Below are positions 45,841 to 57,110 of a stretch of DNA of 64,000 nucleotides, piece after piece. Each line of letters starts with the position of its first letter. Position 1 is the first letter of the stretch. The notes beneath the pieces are model-generated. The model made no database searches and had not been told where the DNA came from. It saw nothing but the letters and a program-made list of their open reading frames with translations. The position numbers and the translations under genes were made by a program. The DNA is from Sthenelais limicola (Eukaryota > Annelida > Polychaeta > Phyllodocida > Sigalionidae): positions 103,204,194 to 103,268,193 of the forward strand of contig OW804096.1 in NCBI GenBank assembly GCA_942159475.1, written 5' to 3'.

Positions 45841-46499
45841 CTGAAATGTCAAAGTTTTACATATGTTGAACATGATGTGCAGTTGAACATTATATGTATA
45901 ATATAGACATCTTGATAAAATGCAACATTTTACGACTATAGGGAATGTGCGCAGTTTAATGCCAGCACAATGTCGAGAAATCTGTCTGGATTAATATCTA
46001 ATCATCCTAGTATATGGTGTATTCCAAGTATATGCTGTATTTGAATGAATAAGAACGATAACACATTGTAACACCATTATAACAATTGTTGCTTCAGTTT
46101 ATGTAGCAACTTCATGGTTCATCATGTAGCATCTATGGATTGATTGCACGTTAATTTCACTCAATATAATTTAAGTTTTCCCGATTTTCATTCAATTGAC
46201 CAATTGGCAACGTATGAAAACATTCACCAAAGTGGATATGAGCAATTCCACCAAAAGTGCATCATTTGGGTTAAAATACAACAGCTCCTCCAGAAGCTAA
46301 AATATTTATCTGAGATTATTTCCGTTGTTATTTTCGGATCCAGGGGAAAAAAGTCGCCTAGGGGGAAGTATCCTACAATGTTTTTTTGTTGTTTTTTAAT
46401 CGTGAGGCTAAGAAAATGCTTATTTTTCTGCCAGAATCACCCATAAAACACACAGATTTTCCTATCAGAATCCCTGTTTAAAAAAATACAAACAGTATT

Positions 46500-47800
46500 A
46501 TGTGGGAAAAAACTTATAAATATTCTCGATATAATGTGTTTCATGGGCATAATGAGCCAGAGGGACAATGATTACTCTGAAATAATATGTTTTTTTGATA
46601 AAAAATCAATATTTTCAACTTTTCAAGTCATTTCTTGATGATATTATGTAAAGTTGATTATGGGGTAGCCCCTGTCGCCGTAACGGGGGTCTAAATTTTC
46701 TTTTGAATATATAGACCTAGAAGAACTAAAAATGAAATCCCCCCTTACCACCATTACTTATATCATTGTTTATGATTAGTACATCCATTATATTCATTAA
46801 AAAATCTCCAGCTAAATCCTTCCTACTAAATAATGGGATCAGAATTCTGAAAAAAGTTTTGGGGTATATTAATGTCGCCGTAACGGGGGTCTAGGTTTCA
46901 GCAATAAATAAATTAATATTAGCATAAATTATTTTCTATCAGCATTATAATGTGTAAGAAACACAAGGGAAAATAAATAAATACAAATTTTTTTTTGTCA
47001 TACTTGAGATGGTAGGAACAAGCAAAAACAGTATGTCGCCATAACGGGGGTCTAGAGGGCGCCCATGTCGCCGTAACGGGGGTCTAGAGGGGGCGGGGGT
47101 CTGGAGGGGGGTTGAAACTATCTTTTTTTAAGGTTTCCCCACTAATTTTTCCTCTAAATACCTAAATATACCTTATATCTACCTTCATAAACAACCAAAA
47201 CATGTATGCAACTCAACTGAACAGAAAAACGAGGGGGAAATCATGGAATTGATAGTTTTGTACATATTCTAGATATAATGGGTTTTATGTACATAATGAG
47301 CCAGAGGGTCAATGACCCATGACCTGTACCGCTGCCATTACCATTACCATTCCTGAATGGTTATTTGGCTCTAACTTTTCTTCAAGTTGGACTATTTTAA
47401 CAAACTAAAGAGCGTTATGACCCTTATATCAAGATCTATCAGGTACACACGAATTAAAAACATTATGCATACATTTTTATTATTTATTTCTAATTAACTC
47501 CTCATTTATGTACAAATTATGTACCTTTCCCCTTTGCCCTTACTATTAGAATAGAGATCACTGTGTCTCCCAAGCTGCCCTAACCACAATATTCATTATT
47601 AACGTTCCCAATTTCGTCTATATTAGCAGCAATATATCTAGTTTATGTACAGAAAAAAATAAATCAATGGGAGCAATTTTAAAAAATTCTGAATTTTCAG
47701 CCCTGGATGGCCAAATGTGGCATTTTTGGTGGAATTGCTCATATACATGTCTGGATGTGACTATTTGCTTTGGCCAATTAAATGCAATAACAAAGTATAC
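46500..47800. repeat. interspersed repeat, copy 2
   Basis: Homologous to 19030-20340. A roughly 50-base block ('TATAATGNGTTT...AATGAGCCAGAGGG') is duplicated inside (46525 and 47272). The word TGTCGCCGTAACGGGGGTCT occurs at about 46673, 46872, 47033 (one mismatch) and 47069. No frame is conserved. Confidence 0.65.
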
Positions 47801-48002
47801 AAGTTATTTTTGTATTGGGGGGAAAGGCAGTTTTTTCAACCGCCCATGGTGAAATCCTCACAATCAATCAATTATAATTAATTAAAATCAATTATTAAAC
47901 ATAATAATTATTATATGTACAGCAAAATACGAGTATATATTATGTAGATGTTGAATCCCTGTGGGATTAATCCACTGCCCCCTCCTCAGGTTAACATCAT
48001 AC
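47801..48002. other. short unassigned stretch
   Basis: AT-rich; TAATTAATTAAAATCAATTA repeats near 47870-47900. Confidence 0.3.
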
Positions 48003-48330
48003 TGTAGTGATTCGCAGTCTCTCGATAACGAATAAACAAGTTATCAAGGCAACTGCTCAGATGTTGGTTTATTCATACCAGTCCGTCAAACGGCCCCTGA
48101 TCCGCCTTAGCCGGACAGGGTAAGGATCTACATAACAAGCTACAAACAGGTAGCTACAGATTTCCACGGATTATACACATACTGCATAATAAGAGTCATA
48201 CAATGTGATAATAAGTAATCAGACTAAAACAGGTTGAGGAAGCGAGTAGAATAATACCACAAGGGTTTACATCCATATAATATACGGGTAGAGCGATTTC
48301 TAGGAAAGGAGGTAGAAATCCATATAAGGA
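48003..48330. repeat. LTR-like dispersed repeat, copy 2
   Basis: Second copy of the 16957-17300 repeat: TGTAGTGATTCGCAG start, AATAAACAAGTTATCAAGGC, GGTTTATTCAT and CAGTCCGTC shared. Later parts (CATATAATAT, AGGGTTTACA) also align loosely. It ends before the LINE that starts near 48.67 kb; 48331-48669 holds no recognised feature. Confidence 0.45.
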
Positions 48331-48669
48331 ATACAGGGGTTTCTTTGTCCGGAATGTTCTCGGAATTTGTTGTTTTACAAACCCCTTTACTCATCTGTAG
48401 GTCTGGTCCCCCTCTCTGGATGTCGTGGTATGTAGTTTGTTAAGGTATCTGGGGTGGAAATGTGATTTTGAAGCCTTTTTTAAATCGGGATATCCACACT
48501 CTATTTATAGTCTGGGAAAGCCCCTGTGAGAAACTACGTCATTAGCATCAAGCTACTGTGTCAATTCAAGGGGGACCCGACTCAGACACTGAATCTACTG
48601 AATGATTTTCCACATTATATCGGGTTATTGGGAGTGTTGTATATGTAGAGTCAGGTAATTTGAAGGAAA

Positions 48670-49413
48670 GTGCACATATTGGCAGTGAATCTGGCCCCTA
48701 CTGCAGGGGCCCTTATCGATAATATAAAAAACAACGAAATACTAATTCCAGGATACACCTTATATCGCTTAGACAGAGCCTGGACCTTACTAAATAACCC
48801 TTCACCAAAAAAAGGAGGAGGGATTGCCTTTTACATCAAAAATGAAATAGATTCCTCCTCGATTGATAATATTAATGTCAGCTCAGCAGACGTCGAATGT
48901 GCCTGGGTTAGACTCAACCTAAAACACTCAAAACCAATATTTATCGGATCTTTATACAAACCCCCTACTGGCTCCACAGCCAACCTTATCTCATATCTCA
49001 CTGACTCTCTAAATATTATTTTATCTAACAAGAAAGCTGAAATATTTCTCTTAGGAGATTTCAATATAAACTATAGCGATAACGCCTCAAATGAAAGAAA
49101 GCTACTCAAGTCACTCCAATTCAACCTTAAACAGCTGATTAAAGACCCAACGAGATACCACCTAAATAGAGATAATACCCTGATAGGGACCCTAATTGAC
49201 CATGTTTACTCGAATAGCGACATCATTCTCAAATCTGGAGTAAAGAACATAAATTTGAGTGATCATGAACTTACATATGTAATACGAAAGAAATCAAAAA
49301 TGATAATTGAAAAAACTCTAAAATGGACCAGGTCATTAAGAAACCTGAACATTATTGACTCAGACAAGAATACCCTTGGGAGAATTTCCCTAACATACTC
49401 TGCCCAGCCGTAG
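48670..49413 (+). pseudogene. LINE ORF2: AP-type endonuclease (second LINE)
   Basis: A 247-codon frame, 5'-truncated: the N-terminal N and E boxes are missing. Present are IPGYTLYRLDRAW, PKKGGGIAFYIKN, IFIGSLYKPPTGS, LLGDFNINYSD (catalytic GDFN), IDHVYSNSDIIL and NLSDHELTYVI (SDH box). The frame then shifts near 49390. It is the start of a LINE continuing to 52753. Confidence 0.8.
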
Positions 49414-50142
49414 CCTGGGACACCATTATAAACCGTATAACTCTTCTACTTAATAATATGGCTCCTCTCAAAAAAAGCTACACAAGAGTGAACAATGATC
49501 CCTGGATCACACCAGACATCATTGACAAACTAAAGGAAAAGAATAGAGCAAGAAAGAAAGCTATCAGAACAAAAAACCAAGAGGACTGGGCAAATGCCAA
49601 GTTTTTAAATAGACAAGCCAAGAAAGCTATATGTTTAATGCAAAAAAGAATTCATAACTAGCGAATTAAATGCAAACAATAAAGACCCTAAGAAATTTTG
49701 GGAGTTAATTAACTCCATTTCCTACACGAACAAAAGGTCTGAAGTCATAAATCTTACTGATACAGACAACTCCCCTATTGACCAAACCCTCCTACCAAAT
49801 TACATCAACAACTATTTTGCCAAGATAGCCTCTAATCTTACAGAAGGAATGGCACCTAACTGGCACTGACTGACTGAACCATCCCACAGCTCCCTCCAAA
49901 ATATATCAACAACAGAGACTGAAGTAGTTAAACTGCTTCGTAAAATTGATTCTTCTAAATCATCCTCCATAGAACATGTACCAAATAGTATCCTAAAACC
50001 TGCACTTCTCTCACTCAGCAAAGAATTTACCCACTGCATAAATTTATCGCTTCACACTGCAACCTTCCCAGACAAATGGAAAATAGCCAAGATAGTCCCC
50101 CTCTTCAAAAGTGGAAATCACAATAAAATAAATAACTTTAGA
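49414..50142 (+). pseudogene. LINE ORF2: linker and RT start (second LINE)
   Basis: Contains NNMAPLKKSYTRVNNDPWIT, a basic helix (KEKNRARKKAIRTKNQED), NNKDPKKFWELINSI and KIVPLFKSGNHNKINNF. This is the usual linker followed by RT box 1. Stops at 49660 and 49868 interrupt it. The text breaks at TAGA (50139-50142), where a 1.3-kb insertion begins. Confidence 0.75.
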
Positions 50143-50814
50143 ATCGATCTGATGAGATTCTGGGAGTTTTTTTTTTGTCTATAGAAGTGACCCGCTGCGA
50201 CTTCCGTCTCGAGGGAACCGCTGATCCCTTGAGACGACCGCTGATCCCTCAGGACGGAAGCGACAGGGTTGGCCGAGTGAAGCCAGACTCAAGTGGGCGG
50301 GGCTTAGTGGAGAAACAGCCAATCAGCAGTGTGTAGTCATTTTCAGCCAGCCGGCGTGTTATCCTAAGGTTCCGCTGCTTGCGATCCAAAGCATCAGACT
50401 TCCGGTTTACGAATGCCATGTTCAGTGTGTCTAGTAACTTAAAAAAGAGATAAATAAAAAATGTGAATCGCTAGAAATGATTTAAATATAGTTATACCTC
50501 GATAGCAAAGATTTAGTCTACGGAAATCAATGATTTCAGAAGCCATAGAGTTCGAGCGAGCAAGCATGCATGGAAGTAGTGTGGAGACTTTCGGCATAGC
50601 TATTCTGTGCACGGAAGTGTTGTTAGTCTACACGGCCAAACAAGCGGTGACCGTATTTGAACGTTGATATAAAAAAAACGGGACCTTGTATAAAAACAAA
50701 ATCTTCAGGACATCTTAATCAATATGATTTCTTATGACATCTGAAATCTTGTTGTCTTCCCATGATTCATTCATAGAGAAATGTTAGTGGGAACGTCGCA
50801 AGGATGAAGAAAAA

Positions 50815-50900
50815 AAAAAGCTGCCCGGGCAAGACTCGATGTCCCAACCCTTGGCACTGAAGGCGCTGCCACTGAGCTATGCATCTTGCTATGGGAGGGA
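50815..50900 (-). repeat. tRNA-like (SINE-like) sequence
   Basis: On the minus strand, TAGCTCAGTGGCAGCGC is a perfect A-box of a tRNA promoter. A B-box-like ACATCGAGTCT follows at normal spacing, then GCCCGGGCAGC and a T run. The arms do not form a full cloverleaf, so it is a tRNA-derived SINE head or pseudogene, not a working tRNA. Confidence 0.4.
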
Positions 50901-51328
50901 TGACTGAATTTGGCTATTTATGTACTGGGGGCTTATGTGCGTAAGTTCGCACCCTGAACTGCGGTAAAAGTGGAAGGAGTTTTTCAAAACGGAACGGGTA
51001 TGTGAACTCTTATATTTCGAAAAACGGACCCAAGGTGATAATGTATTGTAGTCTAGCATTTAGATAGTTCTTAATTAAATGAAATACTAGTTTGATATGG
51101 CTAAAGAAGTAGTTGGTGTATGTATATTGGAGGTTTCTGTCAGTTTCGTGCAGCGAGAGTCGTTCCATCTTCTTTGCGTGTCCGGTAAAATACGGATCCA
51201 TGCACGGACTTCCGGCGGCGACAGCACAGACTTCCATGGCGTGTGCTGATGTTTTTCGACAGAATAAAGAAGAAGTTTGTCTATCTTTTTTTCTCTACCA
51301 TTAAGGGAATCTCATCAAATCTCTTCTA

Positions 51329-51455
51329 AAAGCAATAATTTCCTGTCTTAGGATCTTGGGTACTATAGCCTGCCGGAAGTTCTCGGGCTTCGCCCTCGAA
51401 CTTCCCTCAGGCTATAGTACCCTCGATCAGAAAAAACCTCGGAAATTATTTCTTA
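51329..51455. mobile_element. foldback MITE-like block
   Basis: Long imperfect hairpin: AGCAATAATTTCC pairs with GGAAATTATTTCT, GGGTACTATAGCCTG with its complement, GGAAGTTC with GAACTTCC, and GGGCTTCGCCC forms the tip. No coding potential. Confidence 0.7.
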
Positions 51456-51457
51456 AA

Positions 51458-52399
51458 TAGACCCATAGCATTGCTCCCTACCCCAAGTAAAATCATAGAA
51501 AAAATAGTCCACAACCGAATATATGTATATTTAGAAATGTATGATTTGCTTGATAGTCACCAATATGGTTTCAGACCGGGTAAGTCGACTGTAGATGCTA
51601 TAGGAAATTTTTCTGATAATGTAGCCTGGAATTTAGATGCCAACATTGATACATTGATCTCCTTTATCGATTTTCGGAAGGCTTTCGTGAATCACACCAT
51701 CCTAACTTCAAAATTAGATCACATAGGCATCAGCGGAGCACTCCTTAATTGGTGCATATCTTACCTAAATAATAGACAGCAAGCAACCATAGTTAACAAC
51801 TCCCTATCAGAAAATGCCCCCATGACAACTGGTGTACCACAAGGATCAATTATTGGACCACTTATGTTTATTATCTTCATAAATGACATTACCCATAACA
51901 TTGCTCACACAAAGATCTCTCTATATATGCTGACGATACCCTTATATACACGGATGGCAATAACATTGATATTTTATACAATCGCATGCAGCAATCAATA
52001 AATTCTCTACACTCATGGTGCAAAAACAGCCTTTTTCTAGTAAATTCTGATAAATCAAACATTATGTACATCACAAGATCTAAGCAAAATAAAAAACAAA
52101 GCAAAACAAAAGTCAGCCTATATCAAGAAAAACCAATGAAACAAATGCAGACCTACAAATATCTAGGTTTTATAATTGATGATAAACTAAGCTTCAAACC
52201 TCAAACAAATCACTCAATTAAAACCATTGCTTACAAAACACACCAGCTTCAGAAAATTAGGAAATATATAGACCCCCGCACTGCACTGAAAATCAACAAA
52301 ACGAAGATATTACCTTACTTTGACTACTGTGATGCAATAATTCATGACTCAAACCCACAATTACTCCAGAAACTGCAAAGACTCATTAAAAATCATTAA
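51458..52399 (+). pseudogene. LINE ORF2: reverse transcriptase (second LINE)
   Basis: Frame 51471-52001 begins LLPTPSKIIEKIVHNRI and includes QYGFRPGKSTVDAI, LISFIDFRKAFVNHTIL (motif A) and TTGVPQGSIIGPLMFIIFIN (motif B). A frameshift just before motif C puts YADDTLIYTDG (51926-51937 for YADD) in the next frame, which runs to 52399 with YKYLGFIIDDKLSFKPQ. Apart from the shift this is well kept, suggesting a fairly young copy. Confidence 0.85.
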
Positions 52400-52753
52400 A
52401 AATTGCCCTAGACATGCCCTCTGACACTCCCACCAATACACTGCACAGAATCTCAAAGATGCCACTCTTAGAAAACAGAAGAATAACACACATCTTTTGT
52501 ATGCACTCTAGCATACAAAAGATCTGAATTCGCAGACCAAATTGAAATCCCAGCTAGACCCACTAGGAGAAACGAAGGAATAATTCTAAAAATACCAAGA
52601 TATAGAACCAAAATAGGACAGAATACCCTTCAGGTAAAATGTGCCCGCTCCTGGAATGAGCTGTCAGCTCGCCAAAGAGGAATAGGTACTATAGAGGCTT
52701 TTAAAACAAATCAGAAAATTGCGCACATCTTAAACAAAACCAATATAAAATAG
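52400..52753 (+). pseudogene. LINE ORF2: C-terminus (second LINE)
   Basis: ALDMPSDTPTNTLHRISKMP and KCARSWNELSARQRGIGTIE in adjacent frames are the typical C-terminal segment, ending at TAG 52751-52753. A 13-base perfect hairpin (52492-52523, loop ACTCTA) sits where the frame shifts and probably arose by a local inverted duplication. Confidence 0.7.
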
Positions 52754-53370
52754 CTACACATAACACCAATCACTCCAAGTGAGTGGCACGGTGTCAAACA
52801 TCCAATTACCTGCCTATTACTGTATTATTGTATCTTTTTTCTAAATATTTGTCACCACTACCCTGTTTTTTATCATGTACCCTATTCTGACTATCTATAT
52901 TAATCTCTATGGTAGCACCAACACTCCGAGACAGTGGCACGGTGTCTAACCTAAAAACTCAATTTGTATTTATTTAGTAAACTATGTATCCTACGTAGAA
53001 CATTATCGCACCTAAATTTAGACCTAAATTACACGATTCTCTAATTCTGATGCACCAACGCTCTGAGATAGTGGCAAGGTGCCCCTCAAAGAATCAAAGA
53101 ATTAATTTGTTAATTGTTAATTGTTCAATCCAGCTACCCAAGATATATTCTTTACCTTCACATTAAATATAACATAACTGTTTAGTCTAACAATGTTAAC
53201 CGTAACATGTTATTTTATTCTTATTGTATTCTATTTACTCTTATTCATCTCGTTTAAAACTAAAATCTTGTCATTTAACTTAACCTTTTGACCAAGGTAA
53301 CGGCAGGAAGATCTGGAGGAAATCTAGAAGTCTGTACACCTATTTATCATTTATCATTTATCATGTACTG
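52754..53370 (+). repeat. 3' UTR and tail of the second LINE
   Basis: The motif CTCNGAGANAGTGGCACGGT recurs three times (about 52779, 52926, 53055), then the element ends in a TTTATCA tail (53340-53365). A repeated 3' motif before a microsatellite tail is a usual recognition signal of LINEs. Confidence 0.6.
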
Positions 53371-53499
53371 TTCTCTTCGATAAAAAAGTAGTTCTTAACA
53401 GGATGAAAATAATGATGAAATAATTGATGTATTTCCATGCAAAGACAAGGTAACTTACCTTGATAAACACTCTTTGTATTATTTTGGGGAATATATTTC

Positions 53500-53830
53500 T
53501 GTGAAGAATTCACCAGCCTTTATACTGCTGAGATTCAGAGGTATGAAACTGCTCTCGCTGAATGCAACAGAACTGATTTTTATAGCCTGGTCAGTAGTGC
53601 ATCGTTGACTGCTTCAAAAGTGCATTTCATAAGCTGGCTAATTGTGCATCTCTGAGAGCATTAAAAGTGTATTTATAAATCGGGTCCATAGAGCATTGTA
53701 AAATCAAGTTTGACCCTCACAATCGTTTACGATTTCCACCAGTAAAGCACCAGGTCAAAATCAGGTCAAAATTTCCAGGTCAAAACTAGGTCAGTGATGT
53801 AACCATGCACATCGGGGTATTAATCTTGCA
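53500..53830 (-). repeat. dispersed repeat with AGGTCA direct repeats, copy 1
   Basis: Reverse complement of the repeat at 62612-62960 (shared TGACCTAGTTTT, GGTGCTTTACT, GGAAATCGTAAACGATTGTG, TTGATTTTACAATGCTCTA). It holds four AGGTCA words at 53752, 53763, 53777 and 53788. No frame is conserved. Confidence 0.7.
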
Positions 53831-54134
53831 TCAAAAGGCCAATCTATATGTAGAACTACAATCACTATATCATAAAACCTTGTAATTTAAACAGCATGGA
53901 TACTTAGTATCCCTATTCTTTACCAAGGTGATAATAGGTCCATGAAAATCGACCACAGCTGATATGTTATTCATGTATTGATTGAAGGAAAGGTTGTAAG
54001 GAAAGGTAATATTAGACAAATATATACTTTTGTTGATATAAAAGAATTGAAGCATACGTTAAATGTTTATTTGCTAATGCGAAGCTGAGATCTGTACGGC
54101 AGATCCCACGATTGCACCGCTTCCCACCATAAGT

Positions 54135-54875
54135 GTGATCGATAATTCTAAAAAGTTAACAAATGAAACAATATCACTTGAAGATGCACATTCATTCCAT
54201 TCAGCGAAAGGTTTTAAAATAATTTTTCTGAACATTAGAAGTTTATTGAACAAAGTGAGCGAACTGGAAGTACTATCTACCAAATTAAAGCCCAATGTTA
54301 TTTGTTTAAACAAGACATGGTTAAATGAGAAAATATACGATGAACTTATTAAAATACCAGACTATAAAATATACAGACATGATATAATGTCAACCAAGAA
54401 AGCGGGCGGAGGATTAGCCATATATGTCCTAGAAAAATATGAGGTGATCATGGGCGGTGACGATTCCCAATTTAGCACACCAGCTTTAGAGGTACAAACA
54501 CTAGTGGTGAGATTGAATCAATTCAAAGAAGTTACAATCTGCAATAATTATCGCCCCCCAGCTGGTAGCCTAACAATAGCAATACCAGTATTACAAGATA
54601 TTCTCTGCAAACTTGATACTATACAAGATATAATATCAGTAGGAGACTTTAATGTCAACTACAGCAAACCATCGCAACAAAGAACCCAGCTACAATCTAT
54701 AGAACACAATGTTTCAATGAAACAACTTATTTTAACTCCAACAAGAATATCAAGTACAACTGAGAGACAATACTTGATCTCATCTTTACAAACTCAAAAA
54801 TAGTAAGTCAATGTGGAATATTAGATGTTAACATAAGTGACCACAAACCAACTTATGTAATCTTAAAAAAATGAA
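54135..54875 (+). pseudogene. LINE ORF2: AP-type endonuclease (third LINE)
   Basis: Frame 54135-54803 contains GFKIIFLNIRSLLNKVSEL (N box), VICLNKTWLNE (the usual catalytic Glu of ETWL is Lys here), KAGGGLAIYVLEK, NNYRPPAGS and ISVGDFNVNYSK. After a shift, LIFTNSKIVSQC and VNISDHKPTYVIL complete the domain. The Glu-to-Lys change alone would be expected to kill the endonuclease. Confidence 0.8.
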
Positions 54876-55366
54876 AAGAAGTGTACCACAAAATTACTTT
54901 TAAATGTAGGTCATACACCCACTTTGACCAACACAGGTATGTAACTTCACTATCTAACCTTGATTGGGACAATATTCTTTCTGCAAATAACCTAGAATCG
55001 AACTGGGAAGCAATGCTAGGAAAAATTGTATTAATAATTGACCAAATGTGCCCCATAAAAACCCTAACAAATGTCAATGCCCATAAAGACTGGTTAACAG
55101 GTGATTTATTTGCCCAAATGAAATTAAGAGACAAACTTTGAATCAGCAAAAAAACACAAGAATTCAATTCTTCTCAACAAGGCAAAAAGCACTGCGACAT
55201 AAAATAAACTATCAAGCTCGCAACCTTGAAAATAATTACATAAAGGAACAGATCAAAATACTCAGCCAAGACCCGAAAAAATTTTGGAAGAAAGTATCTC
55301 CCTGTAGTGATCTCGCAGGTTCGTATCCCTTAACCTTACCAATGTATAAAACAAATGGAACAAAAG
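54876..55366 (+). pseudogene. LINE ORF2: linker (third LINE)
   Basis: Frames 54881-55141 and 55138-55413 contain LDWDNILSANNLESNW, MCPIKTLTNVNAHKDWLTG, QMKLRDKL and SQDPKKFWKKVSPCSD. These match the linker of the minus-strand fragment at 15.4-15.8 kb, so the two belong to one family. The LINE text ends at AAAG (55363-55366) and resumes after an insertion. Confidence 0.75.
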
Positions 55367-55839
55367 GCAGTCACTACCTGTTCGCAAAGGGTTTTATTCA
55401 TGAGAATTTGTAAGCTGAGCGTCAGTTCACACAATCCTGCCCAAGTCTGAGGACCTCGGGCCTCCTAGCCAGCTAGGTGACTCATGACCACAGGTGTATT
55501 AGGCAACATGCAGGTTTAAGTAAACATGGCACAAGCCAATATAAGAGTAACAAGATACTAGTTACAAGAACAAGAACATTCATAACCATTAGCAAAATAA
55601 GGTTAACCCAGGTTGCCGTTACTCTGGCAACAACAGCTGGACTGCTGTTATATGTAAAATGCAACAGGTAAAAGTTAATACATAGACTAAAAAGTCACTG
55701 CGGACCAGTACTGCCCACTGGGGTAGATCGGCTGAACTAACCCACAGTAGACAGCACCTAGAGATAAACTCTAGTGAAACCCAATATCACCACATCCCCT
55801 CATTAATAGTAAGCAAACCAAACAAGAACACTGGACAAG
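55367..55839. mobile_element. 473-bp insertion in the third LINE
   Basis: Flanked by AAAG (55363-55366 and 55840-55843). Excision restores the LINE frame (NGTKETPKIFNDYF). It lacks a coding frame. On the minus strand it carries AATAAAAC near one end and a purine run next to TGTGGTGATATTGGG, features of an LTR. Its exact class is uncertain. Confidence 0.6.
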
Positions 55840-57001
55840 AAAGAAACTCCAAAAATATTTAACGACTATTTCGCCTCTATTGGAAACAACTTAGCTGACT
55901 CCACCTAATGAACAAACAATAGAGAATGATACCCAAGCACAAATGGACACCAATATCCTTAATTTACCTACCAACCAGTCACACTAGCAGAACTTGCAAC
56001 AATAATTAAAGGCATCCCATCTAGTAAATCCTCAGGAATAAAAGACATGCCTGCATGGTTACTCAAATTCGCCTTACTAGCCCTACTACCTTAATTTAAA
56101 AAAATTATTGACCAAACTAGCTCAAGATTTATCATCATATCTTGAAAATAATCACAAACTAAATAAAAACCAATATAGATTCAGATATGGAAAATCAACT
56201 ACCCAAGCAGTTACAAATTTTCTCCAATATACATATAATGCCATACATAATAACAAACATGTACATGCAATATATATTGATATTGATATTGATATTGAAA
56301 AGAACTTTAATAGCCCAGACCTGACTTAACTACTAAATAATTACCTAGAAAACCGATACCAAAAAACCATCTGCAATAATGCAATATCAGAAGCTAAGAA
56401 AATCACCTGTGGTATACCCCAAGGGACAACAATTGGCCCTTTAATGTTCTTACTTTATATAAATGACCTACCAGATAATATAAGAAATAGCTCGGTGCAA
56501 ATGTATGCAGACGATACCATATTATTCACAGAAACACCAAGTGCTAGGAAATCAGAAACTCTCCAAGACGACTTAAAACAATTGGAAAGTTGGTATAAGA
56601 AAAACAAGATAACAATCAATACAAAAAAATCAAACAGCATGATCATACAATGCAAGAGAAGTAAAAATACCAATAATAGAACTAGCAAATACACCATCCA
56701 AAATGAGGAATTAGAATCAGTAGTAACATACAAATATTTAGGGATCCACATAGATAATAGTCTGACTTTCAAAAAGCAAATCCAACAAGCAACAGTAATG
56801 GCAAACCTAAGAACAAATCAACTAAGAAAAATCCGAAACTCACTAACTACCAAAATATCAACACTAGTATACAAAACAACAATCTTACCAGTCATGGATT
56901 ACGGAGACATTTTTTATGACTCATGCACTAAGAAATTATCAGGAAACCATCCAGAATAGGGCAATACAAATTACCAAGAAATTATGTGCGTTTGATTATT
57001 T
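55840..57001 (+). pseudogene. LINE ORF2: reverse transcriptase (third LINE)
   Basis: Readable blocks in changing frames: IKGIPSSKSSGIKDMPAWLL, QYRFRYGKSTTQAVTNFLQ, a motif A region (IYIDIDIDIDIE) altered by a GATATT expansion, a GIPQGTTIGPL-like motif B region near 56410, VQMYADDTILF (motif C) and YKYLGIHIDNSLTFKKQIQ. The end reads RAIQITKKLCAFDYF near 57001. RT box 2 is lost around 56095. A dead copy of the same family as 14.9-16.2 kb. Confidence 0.8.
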
Positions 57002-57110
57002 TTGAATTTCTAAGCATTTAAACCTTTTTTGTATAGAGTTTTTGTATAGAAAAGTTTTTTGTATAGAGTTTTTGTATGGAAAAATTTCAATTTGTATCGG
57101 AATTTGGGGA
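57002..57110. repeat. TTTTTGTATAGA minisatellite
   Basis: About four copies of TTTTTGTATAGAGTT and variants (57030-57080) directly after the LINE end, possibly its tail. Confidence 0.6.

Larger units (their letters stand above)
50143..51457. mobile_element. 1.3-kb nested insertion in the second LINE
   Basis: Bounded by TAGA (50139-50142 and 51458-51461). Removing it restores the LINE text NNFRPIALLP. Inside, GATCTGATGAGATTC (50147-50161) has a near inverse, GAATCTCATCAAATC (about 51306-51320), like terminal inverted repeats. After these comes a foldback block (51329-51455; arms GGGTACTATAGCCTG/AGGCTATAGTACCC). Probably at least two nested elements. Confidence 0.65.

Noticed and set aside
50815..50900. 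Functional tRNA gene
   Set aside because: A-box is good but the acceptor and T arms do not pair properly, so only a tRNA-derived repeat is supported.
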